Shown here in pieces: positions 23,453 through 32,514 of a DNA stretch of 37,983 nucleotides. This stretch comes from Rickettsiales bacterium. GTDB taxonomy: Bacteria > Pseudomonadota > Alphaproteobacteria > Rickettsiales > UBA1997. A program made the position numbers and the translations under genes. The stretch is from assembly GCA_018969185.1 (NCBI GenBank), contig JAGWYT010000014.1, positions 1 to 37,983 of the forward strand, in the 5' to 3' direction. The number at the start of each line of letters is the position of its first letter. Position 1 is the first letter of the stretch. The notes beneath the pieces were generated by a model that did not search any database, had not been told where the DNA came from, and was given only the letters and a program-made list of their open reading frames with translations.

Positions 23453-26260
23453 TTATTCCCAACATTTCTGAGCTTTAATATCAACCTTCAGCGGTGTATC
23501 AAGAATAACCGCATTTTCCATCTCTCTTTTTATAATTTTAGTTGCAATTTCAACTTCATTTTCTGGTGCTTCAATTATTAATTCGTCATGAATTTGTAAG
23601 ATAATTTTTGATTGTAAATTTTCTTTGATCAGAGCTTTATCAAGATTAATCATCGCCTTTTTAATAATATCTGCGGCACTTCCTTGTATTGGAGCATTAA
23701 TAGAAAGCCTTTCTGCTTCTGCTCTTATCATTGGATTTTTATTATTAATTTCATGAATAAAACATTTTCTTCCTGAAAGAGTTTTTACATATCCCAATTT
23801 GCGCGCTGTTTCAATATATTCTTTCATATAGGAATCAATTCCTGGATAAGTTTCCAAATATGATTTTATATAATTTGCCGCTTCTTGTCGTGAAATTTTT
23901 AATTGTTTTGCAAGCCCAAAAGCACTGATTCCATAGATAATTCCGAAATTAATTGCTTTTGCTTTGGAACGCATTTCATCAGTTACTTCATTTTCTGAAA
24001 TTCCCAGAACCTGACTTGCAGTAATGCGGTGAATATCTTTGCCGTCTTTAAAAGCTTTAGTCAAATTCGCAATTTTTGCTACGTGAGCAATTACTCTTAA
24101 TTCAATTTGTGAATAGTCAGCAGAAATTAAAAGCTTGCCGTCACTTGCAACAAAAGCCTCGCGAATTTTTTGTCCTTCAAGGCTTTTAATTGGAATGTTC
24201 TGCAAATTTGGATTTGTAGAATTAAATCTTCCAGTGATTGTTGAAGTTGTAGAAAAATGACTATGAATTCTGCCTGTTTTAGAATTTATTTCTTCTGGCA
24301 AAGCATCAGTATAAGTATTTTTTAACTTTGAGAATTTACGAAATTCAAGAATTTTTCGAGCGATCTCATGACCTTCAAATTCAAGTTCTTCAAGCACTGA
24401 AGACTTTGTTGAAAGTGCTCCAGTTTTTTTCGATTTTTTAGAAGAAGTTAAATCTAATTTCTCAAAAAGAATTTTTGATAATTGTTGTGTGGAGGCAATA
24501 TTAAACTCCTCGCCAGCAATTTCATAAATTTCTTTAGTAAGATTTTTTATTTTAGAATCAAAATCTGTGGAAAGATCTTTTAATTTCTTAACATCAATTT
24601 TAATTCCCGCATTTTCCATTTTAGCAAGAACTGCTAAGAGCGTCAGCTCAAAAGAATGATAAGCAAAATTAAGTTCTAAATCAAAAATTCTTGGTGAGAA
24701 ATTTTTATAAATTTGCCATAGAGCGAAATTTCTAAAAGCAAAAAAATCGAATTTTTTATTTTCGTCAGAAAAAATTTCTTCATTAAATTTTTTTCCTTCT
24801 TTTGCTTTTTCAAGTTCGCTAAATATTGTGCTAAAACCAAGTTCATCAAGGTTTTCATCAAGATTAACTTCAATAATTTCAAATAAATTATTTTTAATTG
24901 AAGAGGTGATTAAGTGATTAATTAAAGAAATATCTTCATAAATAATTTTTTGTGGCGAGTTCAATATTTTTAAAAATTCTTTAGAGTTAAAGAATATTTT
25001 TTTGATTGAATCATCAAAAAGAATTTTGTTTAAAACATCGAGTTGAAAACTATGATTATTTTCACTTTTTGTCTCTTGCTTTTCCTCACTAAAAGAAAAT
25101 AGATCAAAGCTAGTAGAGCTTGATTTATCTGCTTTTATCTTATCTGTATTTTCAACTTCAAAATAAAAAATCTCTTCTGGCGTTGCATTAATTTTACAAG
25201 TTGAAATTGTAACAAGATTTAAGGATTCGTTTTTTTTGTAATAATCAATAGTTACAAAACCGTTTAAAGCTGCGTCAACACTTAATTTATCAAGAGTTTC
25301 AAGAGAAGTGATTTTGCTTTTCTTAATATCTTTAAATGATTTTTCCGCTTTATAATTTTTATTTGTAACTGTGGTAGAATTTGTTGTGACATTTTCGCTA
25401 ATGCCAAATTCTTTTTGAACTCTTAGAACTAATGATCTAAAACCTTGATTTTCTAAGAAGGAAATAAGCTTTGAAGGTTCAATATTTTTAACTTTTAAAT
25501 CCTCATCAGAAATTCCCAATTCAACATCTTCTCGAAGTGAAATAAGTTGTTTTGCCAGTTTAGCACTTTCAACGCCTTCTTCCAAAATTTTCCTTCTTTT
25601 TTCCTGTTTTATTTGGTCTAAATTAGTAAAAATATTTTCAAGATTACCAAATTGATTAATTAATTCAGCAGCGGTTTTAGGTCCAATTCCCTTGACGCCA
25701 GCAACATTGTCGGAAGAATCGCCCATTAAAGATAAAACATCTAAAACCTTATTTGGAGTAACAAAAAATTTTTCTTCAACTTCTTTAGCGGTGATCATTT
25801 TATTTTTCATTGCGTCATACATCAAAACCTTGTCATCTACAAGTTGCATTAAGTCTTTGTCTGACGAAACAATTAGCACAGAATTCCCTTCGGCTGAATG
25901 TTTTTTAGCAAGTGTTGCAATAATATCGTCAGCTTCAAAGCCAATTTTTTCAAGAATTGCTATATTTAGTGATTCTGCAGCCTCTCTAACAATTGGAAAT
26001 TGTGGAATTAAATCTTCAGGGCAGGGTGGTCGATTTGCCTTATACTCTGGGAAAATTTCATTACGGAATGTTTTGGATCCAGAATCAAACACAACAGCCA
26101 CATGGCTAACATCAAGGGAAGCCAAAAGTTTGATTAGCATATTAGTAAAGCCAAAAACTGCACCAACAGGTGTGCCGTCATTTCTAGTCAGTGGTGGCAA
26201 AGAGTGATAAGCACGAAAAACGAAGCCATATCCGTCAATAAGAGCGATTTTTTTTGACAT
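23453..26260 (-). CDS. polA: DNA polymerase I
   Basis: This 935-aa PolA fills gaps and removes RNA primers. The N-terminal 5'-3' exonuclease (about 1-290) has IALIDGYGFVFRAYHSLPPL, FEADDIIATLA, SSDKDLMQLVDD and GDSSDNVAGVKGIGPKTAA. The polymerase domain (about 560-935) has motif A DYSQIELRVIAH, motif B RSKAKAINFGIIYG and motif C QIHDELIIEAP. The middle 3'-5' exonuclease domain looks dead: the DxE motif is replaced by TIDYYKKNE and the later KYDR-type Asp by NSKEF. The frame is open up to a GTG at 26311, but MSKKIALIDGYG at 26260 aligns with the normal PolA start, so I chose it. It is divergent from the GST operon. Confidence 0.94.
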   Translation of the reverse strand: MSKKIALIDGYGFVFRAYHSLPPLTRNDGTPVGAVFGFTNMLIKLLASLDVSHVAVVFDSGSKTFRNEIFPEYKANRPPCPEDLIPQFPIVREAAESLNIAILEKIGFEADDIIATLAKKHSAEGNSVLIVSSDKDLMQLVDDKVLMYDAMKNKMITAKEVEEKFFVTPNKVLDVLSLMGDSSDNVAGVKGIGPKTAAELINQFGNLENIFTNLDQIKQEKRRKILEEGVESAKLAKQLISLREDVELGISDEDLKVKNIEPSKLISFLENQGFRSLVLRVQKEFGISENVTTNSTTVTNKNYKAEKSFKDIKKSKITSLETLDKLSVDAALNGFVTIDYYKKNESLNLVTISTCKINATPEEIFYFEVENTDKIKADKSSSTSFDLFSFSEEKQETKSENNHSFQLDVLNKILFDDSIKKIFFNSKEFLKILNSPQKIIYEDISLINHLITSSIKNNLFEIIEVNLDENLDELGFSTIFSELEKAKEGKKFNEEIFSDENKKFDFFAFRNFALWQIYKNFSPRIFDLELNFAYHSFELTLLAVLAKMENAGIKIDVKKLKDLSTDFDSKIKNLTKEIYEIAGEEFNIASTQQLSKILFEKLDLTSSKKSKKTGALSTKSSVLEELEFEGHEIARKILEFRKFSKLKNTYTDALPEEINSKTGRIHSHFSTTSTITGRFNSTNPNLQNIPIKSLEGQKIREAFVASDGKLLISADYSQIELRVIAHVAKIANLTKAFKDGKDIHRITASQVLGISENEVTDEMRSKAKAINFGIIYGISAFGLAKQLKISRQEAANYIKSYLETYPGIDSYMKEYIETARKLGYVKTLSGRKCFIHEINNKNPMIRAEAERLSINAPIQGSAADIIKKAMINLDKALIKENLQSKIILQIHDELIIEAPENEVEIATKIIKREMENAVILDTPLKVDIKAQKCWE

Positions 26261-26343
26261 GGAGCGATTAAAAAGTTGTTTTGTTTTGTGAGTTGTTTTA
26301 TTTTCGACCACTAATTAATAGTGCAAACTAAATAAAAATCAAA

Positions 26344-27021
26344 ATGTATAGACTTTATCATCATCCAATTTGTCCTTTTTCACGTAAAGTTAGAATTCAC
26401 ATGGCAGCGAAAGAAATTGGAATTGAATTGGTTTTAGAAAATTTTTGGGAGAGAAGAAAAGAATTTATAGCAATTAATCCTGCTGGAACAGTGCCGGTGT
26501 TATTTGATAATTCTAACTCGGCAACAGTAAGTGGAAGTGCTATAATCATTGAATATATTGAAGAAAAACATAAGGAAAGTCCAAATCTTTTGGGAGAATC
26601 AATTGTAAGAAAAGCTGAGATTCGTCGAATTCAAAATTGGTTTGATGAGAAATTTTTTCAAGAAGTTAGTAAGTATATATTAAATGAAAGGTTCTTTAAC
26701 CGCTATTTACCTGGAGCAAAATCTCCAAATTCAGAAACTTTACGTGTTGCAAGGCGCAATTTAAATGCCCATTTTGGTTATATTGAATATCTTTTAGAAG
26801 GTAGAAAATATTTAGCGGGAGATTCAATTTCAGTTGCTGATTTTGCTGCTGCGGCGCAAATTTCAACGCTTGATTATTTTGGTGATATTAATTGGAATCA
26901 TTACACTTTAGCCAGAGATTGGTATAGCTTGGTTAAATCGCATAAATTTTTTAATGAAATGTTAAGAGATAGAATTCCTAATATTACACCTCCAGAATGG
27001 TATTCTAAATTGGATTTTTAG
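26344..27021 (+). CDS. Glutathione S-transferase family protein
   Basis: This 225-aa protein has a thioredoxin-fold N-terminus: YHHPICPFSRKVRIHMAAKE with a CPFS motif like omega or beta-class GSTs and glutaredoxins. NPAGTVPVLFD carries the cis-proline and SGSAIIIEYIEE the usual glutathione-binding Ser. An alpha-helical C-terminal domain follows (about 90-210), including YLAGDSISVADFAAAA, the conserved GST N-capping box. It probably conjugates or reduces with glutathione; the substrate is unknown. It is the first gene of a tight operon (3 nt to the AmgK-like kinase) divergent from polA. Confidence 0.85.
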   Translation: MYRLYHHPICPFSRKVRIHMAAKEIGIELVLENFWERRKEFIAINPAGTVPVLFDNSNSATVSGSAIIIEYIEEKHKESPNLLGESIVRKAEIRRIQNWFDEKFFQEVSKYILNERFFNRYLPGAKSPNSETLRVARRNLNAHFGYIEYLLEGRKYLAGDSISVADFAAAAQISTLDYFGDINWNHYTLARDWYSLVKSHKFFNEMLRDRIPNITPPEWYSKLDF

Positions 27022-27024
27022 CAT

Positions 27025-27990
27025 ATGACTATTTTAGATGAAAATAGCGCAAGATTATTTCTCGCTAAAAATAACATTGATGATTGTGAGATAATTAAAG
27101 TGGCGGGAGATGCTTCGTTTCGTTCTTACTACAGAATAAAACAAGGTAAGAAGAATTTTATTTTAATGTTTGCTCCGCCAAGTCATGAAGATATAAAACC
27201 ATTTATTAAAGTTGATGAATGGTTAGTTAAAAATAATTTTTCAGCACCACAAATTTTTGCTATTGATGAAAGTAATGGTTTTATTTTGCTTGAAGATTTT
27301 GGTGATGATACTTATGGCAGAGTTTTAGCTAAGGAGGCTAGCTCTGAATTTGAATTATATAAGGATGCTTGTGACTGTTTAGTTGAGTTACATAAAACTG
27401 CAATATTACAAGATATTCCCGCTTATGATGAAGCATTGTTAATGCGTGAAGTTTTATTATTTACGGATTGGTATTTAAAATTAAAAAAGATTGCTATCAG
27501 TGAAGAAGAATTGAATCTGTTCAAAAAATTATGGTCAGAACTTTTTAGTAAATTAAGTAAGGAAAATCAGGTGGTGGTTTTGCGTGATTATCACGCTGAT
27601 AATTTGATGGTTTTAGAAAATAGGAATAATCATAAGAAAGTTGGTTTGCTTGATTTTCAAGATGCGGTAATTGGTTCAAAAGCCTATGATTTGGTATCAT
27701 TGCTTGAAGATGCAAGAAGAGATTTAAATGAAGAAAATCGTCATAAACTTTTCAATTATTATTTAGAAAAGTCAAAATGTGACAAATCTTCTTTTATTCG
27801 TGATTACGAAATTTTGTCTTTGCAAAGAAATATTAAAATTGTTGGAATCTTTGCTCGGCTTTCTTTGCGTGACAATAAAAATCATTATTTGACATTATTG
27901 CCAAGAGTGCTGAACTTTGTTAAAATGCGTATTTCGTCAGGTAATGAAATATTTTCTGACATATCAAATTTATTAGAAAAATTTATCTAA
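27025..27990 (+). CDS. amgK: AmgK-like N-acetylmuramate/N-acetylglucosamine kinase (APH family)
   Basis: This 321-aa aminoglycoside-phosphotransferase-fold protein matches the AmgK group typical of Alphaproteobacteria and Pseudomonas. It shows VAGDASFRSYYRI (about 26-38), ILMFAPPSHED, NGFILLEDFGDDTYGR, the catalytic DYHADNLM (about 190-197) and the metal-binding LLDFQDAVIG. AmgK phosphorylates MurNAc at C1 in the recycling route that leads to UDP-MurNAc without going through GlcNAc. NagZ at 11280 supplies upstream intermediates. A partner MurU (nucleotidyltransferase) often lies next to amgK but is not seen here. It lies 3 nt after the GST gene and 2 nt before an unknown gene, so it is in an operon. 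Confidence 0.82.
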   Translation: MTILDENSARLFLAKNNIDDCEIIKVAGDASFRSYYRIKQGKKNFILMFAPPSHEDIKPFIKVDEWLVKNNFSAPQIFAIDESNGFILLEDFGDDTYGRVLAKEASSEFELYKDACDCLVELHKTAILQDIPAYDEALLMREVLLFTDWYLKLKKIAISEEELNLFKKLWSELFSKLSKENQVVVLRDYHADNLMVLENRNNHKKVGLLDFQDAVIGSKAYDLVSLLEDARRDLNEENRHKLFNYYLEKSKCDKSSFIRDYEILSLQRNIKIVGIFARLSLRDNKNHYLTLLPRVLNFVKMRISSGNEIFSDISNLLEKFI

Positions 27991-27992
27991 CT

Positions 27993-28499
27993 ATGGCTGA
28001 CAAGAAATTTGAAGATTCATTACTTAATAAATTAAATAGCCCATCATTTTCTCCACAGAGTATTTCTGATATTGAGAATTTGGAATTAATCACAAAAATA
28101 TTTCAACAAGTTGAAGAAGAAACAGCGCAGGTTGCTGAAATGCTTTTTGAATATTTGATTGAAGCAAGTGATTCTGAGATAATGACGGGAACAATTCCAA
28201 GTCATAAAAATGCGAAGATTGATAAATATATACAAATTCTAAATCGCCTTTTTAAATTTTCGCGCGCTGGATCAAAGCAAGGAAGTTTTAGAGTAATTAA
28301 TCGCAAAACAATCAAAGAGCTTGATAAAAAAACTTATGCGATTTCGATGTGTCATGATGGTGGAACTTCTCTTGATATTTTATGTGATGTTGTAAATTCT
28401 GAAAATAGCGCAAGAACACCAAGTAACAGTGTGAAGGTTGTGGTGATAAAACAATTATCTCCTGCTGCTATCGAAAAAAATTCTCACGAAAAGAAATAA
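27993..28499 (+). CDS. Unknown protein, third gene of GST-amgK operon
   Basis: I do not recognise this 168-aa protein. The first half is helical and acidic (ENLELITKIFQQVEEETAQV, then AEMLFEYLIEAS). The second half is basic with beta character (RVINRKTIKELDKKTYAISM, then DILCDVVNS, VKVVVIKQL). No signal peptide, membrane helix or known motif is seen. It starts 2 nt after the amgK stop, so it is very likely translated from the same mRNA. The coding look is normal for the window. A palindromic repeat follows 15 nt downstream. Confidence 0.7.
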   Translation: MADKKFEDSLLNKLNSPSFSPQSISDIENLELITKIFQQVEEETAQVAEMLFEYLIEASDSEIMTGTIPSHKNAKIDKYIQILNRLFKFSRAGSKQGSFRVINRKTIKELDKKTYAISMCHDGGTSLDILCDVVNSENSARTPSNSVKVVVIKQLSPAAIEKNSHEKK

Positions 28500-28513
28500 A
28501 AATTTTAATAGAT

Positions 28514-28723
28514 TTAAATCACCCGTCTCAAAATGCTTCGCATTTTGATCCACCCTCTTTTTCAAAGAGGGCTAAAAACCTTTTTTTACTTCAAGAAAAG
28601 AAAAAAATTTTGCTATACCAGCCTCCTTTGACAATCGCTTTAGCGATTGCAACTTCTTACTTAGAAAAAATAAATTTTAAGTAAAAAGGAGGTGTCCGAG
28701 CTAAGCGAGGATGGAGGATTTAA
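28514..28723. repeat. Large palindromic repeat, family D, copy 2, with nested insertion
   Basis: This is a diverged relative of 15596-15732: CCCTCTTTTTCAAAGAGGGC, then TTTGCTATACCAGCCTCCTTTG, a right part AAAAAGGAGGTGTCCGAG and GGAGGATTTAA. A TCAAAATGC-TTC-GCATTTTGA hairpin (28528-28548) replaces the small GC hairpin of copy 1. The second CCTTT arm is interrupted by about 55 bp that carry their own hairpins (CAATCG/CGATTG and TTACTTA/TAAGTAA). This looks like one palindromic element inserted in another. It lies between convergent transcripts. Confidence 0.75.
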
Positions 28724-28758
28724 TTACGGATTATTTTTAATTAATTTTGACAAAATAA

Positions 28759-28792
28759 AAAGGGCGGGATTTCTATTGGAACCCCGCCCTTT
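28759..28792 (-). terminator. Rho-independent terminator of the tatC/H1-like operon
   Basis: Read on the minus strand, AAAGGGCGGG and CCCGCCCTTT form a 10-bp GC-rich stem around a 14-nt loop, followed by TTTTTATTTTG. It lies 24 nt past the stop of the small H1-like gene. The strong stem and U tract make a good intrinsic terminator. Confidence 0.85.
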
Positions 28793-28815
28793 CTACTTTT
28801 TACTTTTTAGAATTT

Positions 28816-28962
28816 TTACTTCTTTTTAGCAGTTTTTTTAGCTGGAGCTTTTTTTACAACTTTTTTTACAGCTTTTTTAGCCGGAGCTTTTTTAGCTGGA
28901 GCTTTTTTAGTTACAGCTTTTTTAGCTGGAGCTTTTTTTACAGTTTTTTTTGCAGTTGCCAT
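28816..28962 (-). CDS. Small histone H1-like Lys/Ala/Pro-rich protein
   Basis: This 48-aa reading frame begins MATAKKTVKK and consists almost wholly of KKAPA and KKAV repeats, ending AKKTAKKK. It is about half lysine, with no acidic or aromatic residue. This is the composition of bacterial histone H1-like (Hc1/AlgP-type) tails, which bind DNA or RNA by charge. It starts 6 nt after the tatC stop and is followed by a strong terminator, so it is the last gene of the tatC transcript. No Shine-Dalgarno is seen in the AT-rich gap. The repetitive codons (GCT AAA AAA, CCA GCT) suggest expansion by slippage. It could bind nucleic acid; a cytosolic role is inferred from composition only. Confidence 0.7.
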   Translation of the reverse strand: MATAKKTVKKAPAKKAVTKKAPAKKAPAKKAVKKVVKKAPAKKTAKKK

Positions 28963-28968
28963 AGTTTT

Positions 28969-29715
28969 TTATTTTTTATTGTTAAAATTTTTACTAACGA
29001 GAATAGCAATTTCAAATAAAAAAATCATCGGAATTGCTAAACTCAACTGACTTAAAACGTCTGGGGGAGTAAGAATGGCAGCAATTATAAAAATTACTAC
29101 AATCCAATATTTCCTCTTCTTTTTTAAATCTTCAGTAGATACCACACCAACTTTAATTAAAAAAAGCAACATAATTGGTAACTGAAATGCAATGCCAAAT
29201 CCGAATACTAAATTTATGACAAGGTGTAAATATTCACTAATTCTTGTTTCAAGATGAATTGGAAGAGACGTTGCAGAGCCTTGAAATTCAAAGCTTGCAA
29301 AGAATTGTAAAGCAAGTGGAAGAATAAGAAAATAAGCTAAAAAAGCACCAAATAAAAATAAAAAAGGACAGAAAAATAAAATTAATAAAATATTTTTTTT
29401 CTCATTTTTATACAGTCCAGGAGAAATAAAAAAATAAAATTGCGATGCAAAAACTGGAAAAGAAAAAAATAAAGATGAATAAAAAGATAATTTCAAATAT
29501 GTGATGAAGGCTTCTGCTGGGTTGGTGTAGATCAGTCTATGATTCTGATTGCTAAGAGAAATTTCAGAAAATGGTTGTAATAAAAATTGATAAATTTCTT
29601 CGGCAAAAAAATAACAAGTACAAAATGCTACGAAAAAAAATATTACAGAAAAAATTATTCTTTGTCGAAGTTCTTCCAAATGATTTTGTAATGTCATTTT
29701 TTTTTCTAAAGTCAT
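28969..29715 (-). CDS. tatC: Twin-arginine translocase subunit TatC
   Basis: This 248-aa integral membrane protein recognises Tat signals. It begins with the conserved cytosolic NHLEELRQRIIFSV and shows six hydrophobic helices, as TatC should. The family YTNPAEAFITYLKLSFYSSL loop (about 63-82) is present, as is FGFGIAFQLPIMLLFLIKVG near helix 4. The end ILTPPDVLSQLSLAIPMIFLFE is also typical. No tatA or tatB is seen in the window. It is followed at 6 nt by the H1-like gene and a terminator. A possible Tat substrate in this window is the long form of SodB at 13002. Confidence 0.95.
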   Translation of the reverse strand: MTLEKKMTLQNHLEELRQRIIFSVIFFFVAFCTCYFFAEEIYQFLLQPFSEISLSNQNHRLIYTNPAEAFITYLKLSFYSSLFFSFPVFASQFYFFISPGLYKNEKKNILLILFFCPFLFLFGAFLAYFLILPLALQFFASFEFQGSATSLPIHLETRISEYLHLVINLVFGFGIAFQLPIMLLFLIKVGVVSTEDLKKKRKYWIVVIFIIAAILTPPDVLSQLSLAIPMIFLFEIAILVSKNFNNKK

Positions 29716-29840
29716 TTCTATTTTTTAGTTAAATTTTTTTGTCACCAAATATTTTTAAAGAAATTTTAAAATTTTTTGATTAACAAACAAGTAAACTATA
29801 TTGCTACATTTCAGAAATCATTCCTTCATATCATAAAATA

Positions 29841-29867
29841 ATTATGTTATCCTTAGGATAACATAAT
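29841..29867. promoter_or_regulatory. Perfect palindrome upstream of ilvC
   Basis: ATTATGTTATCC-TTA-GGATAACATAAT is a perfect 12-bp dyad in the gap between divergent tatC and ilvC. It lies about 25 nt before the proposed ilvC promoter. It lacks a following T run on the tatC side, so an operator for a dimeric regulator is more likely than a terminator. No regulator can be named. Confidence 0.45.
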
Positions 29868-29890
29868 GTGGTTCTTTTTTAAAAAAAACG

Positions 29891-29919
29891 TTGCACTACA
29901 TAGTATTATGTGTTTTAAT
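29891..29919 (+). promoter_or_regulatory. Candidate sigma-70 promoter for ilvC
   Basis: TTGCAC (29891-29896) and TTTAAT (29914-29919) are separated by 17 nt, a good match to a housekeeping promoter. The predicted start lies about 47 nt before the ilvC ATG. A second small dyad, ACATAGTATTATGT, sits within the spacer and could be bound by a regulator. Confidence 0.4.
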
Positions 29920-29937
29920 GGCGTTCCTTCTTTATAA

Positions 29938-30992
<1,055 letters not shown>

Positions 30993-30993
<1 letters not shown>

Positions 30994-31137
30994 AACTTCT
31001 TTAAAAACCCTAACTTTTGCTTTGAATTTTGTCGTTAGTTTGTTTTTTAGCTCAGTCATGTATGTGTAATACACTCCGTTCGCTAAAAAACAAACTGCCT
31101 AAAAATTCTTTGCAAAAGAGGGTTTTAAAAGAAGTTT
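30993..31137. repeat. Nested palindromic repeat, family B, copy 2
   Basis: Nested arms are AAACTTCTTT with AAAGAAGTTT (30993-31002, 31128-31137), AAAACCC with GGGTTTT, CTTTTGC with GCAAAAG, and GTTTGTTTTTTAGC with GCTAAAAAACAAAC. The tip is TGTAT/ATACA. Non-arm positions match copy 1 at 9122-9244 closely (GCTCAGTCATGTAT, TCCGTTCGC, TGCCTAAAAATTCTTTGC). The arms differ but stay paired. The first base belongs to the ilvC stop codon. It probably terminates ilvC. Confidence 0.85.
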
Positions 31138-31175
31138 AGCGTTTTAAATAGGTGAATAATAATATTTTGTAGATC

Positions 31176-32513
31176 ATGAATCTTTCAATCATTATACTTG
31201 CAGCTGGTAAGGGAACAAGAATGAAATCGGATTTGCCGAAGGTGATGCATAAGGTTGCAGGGCGCGAGATGTTAAATATGGTGATTGATGTTGCAAAAAA
31301 ATCGCATCCACAAAATATTGCAGTTGTTATTTCTGAAGAGATGGAAAAATTTAAGGAAAAAATAATTGCCAACCATACCGATGTAAAAATTTATTTCATT
31401 GTGCAGAAAGAGCGTAAAGGCACAGCGCACGCACTTCAAACTGGTATTAAAGCTCTTGATAAAATTGCAAAAAAACTTGTTGTTTTATATGGAGATACGC
31501 CACTTATTTCTCATAATACAATTGAGAAAATGATAGAAAAAATAAATAATAATTCGCTTTGTGTTTTAGGATTTAATGTTTTTGAAGAAAATTCTTATGG
31601 TCGATTAGTTGTTGAAAATGAACATTTGGCAAGAATTGTTGAATATAAAGATGCCACTTCAGAAGAAAGAAAAATTACTTTATGCAATTCTGGTGTTGTG
31701 GCAATTAAAGGTGAGCATGTAGAAAATTTATTATCTAAAGTTGATAATAAAAATGCTGCGGGAGAATTTTATTTAACTGACATAGTTGGAATTGCTGATA
31801 AAATGGGGCTTAAGAGCAGTTTTATTGAAACTTCAGGTGAAGAAGTTTTAGGTGTAAATTCACGTGTTGAATTAGCAAGAATTGAAACAATCAAACAAAA
31901 TCAAATTAGAAAAAATATGATGGAATCAGGTGTAACATTGTTTGATCCTGCTTCAACTTATTTTTCTTTTGATACAAAAATTGCTGCAGAAACAATAATT
32001 CATCCACAAGTTTTTTTTGGTGAGAATGTTAATATTGCGTCAGGTGTTGAAGTTCGCTCATTTTGTCATATTGAAGGAGCTAAGATAGAAAGCGGCGCTG
32101 TGGTTGGTCCATTCGCAAGAATTAGACCCGGAACTGAAATTGAAGAAGATGTAAGAATTGGAAATTTTGTTGAAATAAAAAAATCTAAAATCAAAAAAGC
32201 TGCTAAGGTAAATCATTTGAGTTATGTTGGAGACAGCTATGTTGGTGCTTCGTCAAATATTGGTGCTGGAACTATAACTTGCAATTATGATGGTTATAAT
32301 AAATTCAAAACTAAAATTGGTGAGAATGTATTTATTGGTTCAAATAGCGCTTTAGTTGCGCCAGTTGAAATTAAAGACGGTGCTGTTATTGGTGCAGGAA
32401 GTGTTATTACTAAAGATGTTGAAAAAGATGAATTGGCGGTTGCTCGTACAAAACAGATTAATCTTGTGGATGGTGGAAAAAAATATCATAAGTCAAAAAA
32501 TAATAAAAAATAA
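31176..32513 (+). CDS. glmU: Bifunctional GlmU (N-acetylglucosamine-1-phosphate uridyltransferase / glucosamine-1-phosphate acetyltransferase)
   Basis: This 445-aa enzyme makes UDP-GlcNAc for peptidoglycan and LPS. The N-terminal pyrophosphorylase domain has LAAGKGTRMKSDLPKVMH (about 8-25), GTAHALQTG and LYGDTPLI. The C-terminal left-handed beta-helix (about 245-440) has hexapeptides and VNHLSYVGDSYVG with the catalytic His. GAGTITCNYDGYNKFKT, the acetyl-CoA and sugar site, follows. Both activities should be intact. Length is close to the E. coli enzyme (456 aa). It is followed after one base by the SH3-domain protein gene, so they form an operon. Confidence 0.97.
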   Translation: MNLSIIILAAGKGTRMKSDLPKVMHKVAGREMLNMVIDVAKKSHPQNIAVVISEEMEKFKEKIIANHTDVKIYFIVQKERKGTAHALQTGIKALDKIAKKLVVLYGDTPLISHNTIEKMIEKINNNSLCVLGFNVFEENSYGRLVVENEHLARIVEYKDATSEERKITLCNSGVVAIKGEHVENLLSKVDNKNAAGEFYLTDIVGIADKMGLKSSFIETSGEEVLGVNSRVELARIETIKQNQIRKNMMESGVTLFDPASTYFSFDTKIAAETIIHPQVFFGENVNIASGVEVRSFCHIEGAKIESGAVVGPFARIRPGTEIEEDVRIGNFVEIKKSKIKKAAKVNHLSYVGDSYVGASSNIGAGTITCNYDGYNKFKTKIGENVFIGSNSALVAPVEIKDGAVIGAGSVITKDVEKDELAVARTKQINLVDGGKKYHKSKNNKK

Positions 32514-32514
32514 A

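Noticed and set aside
26261-26311. GTG start for polA at 26311
   Set aside because: The PolA N-terminus normally begins right at the MSKKIALIDGYG segment at 26260; the extension is Lys/Thr-rich and unlike PolA.
31046-31090. tRNA-like words (TAGCTCAG and GTTCGC) in the family B repeat
   Set aside because: They sit on opposite sides of a long hairpin with no acceptor, anticodon or T-loop fold, and the second copy has the same words in another stem. It is a palindromic repeat, not a tRNA.
32356-32514. N-terminal extension of the SH3 protein into glmU
   Set aside because: The extension lies in another frame of glmU; the signal peptide starting at 32515 marks the true beginning.
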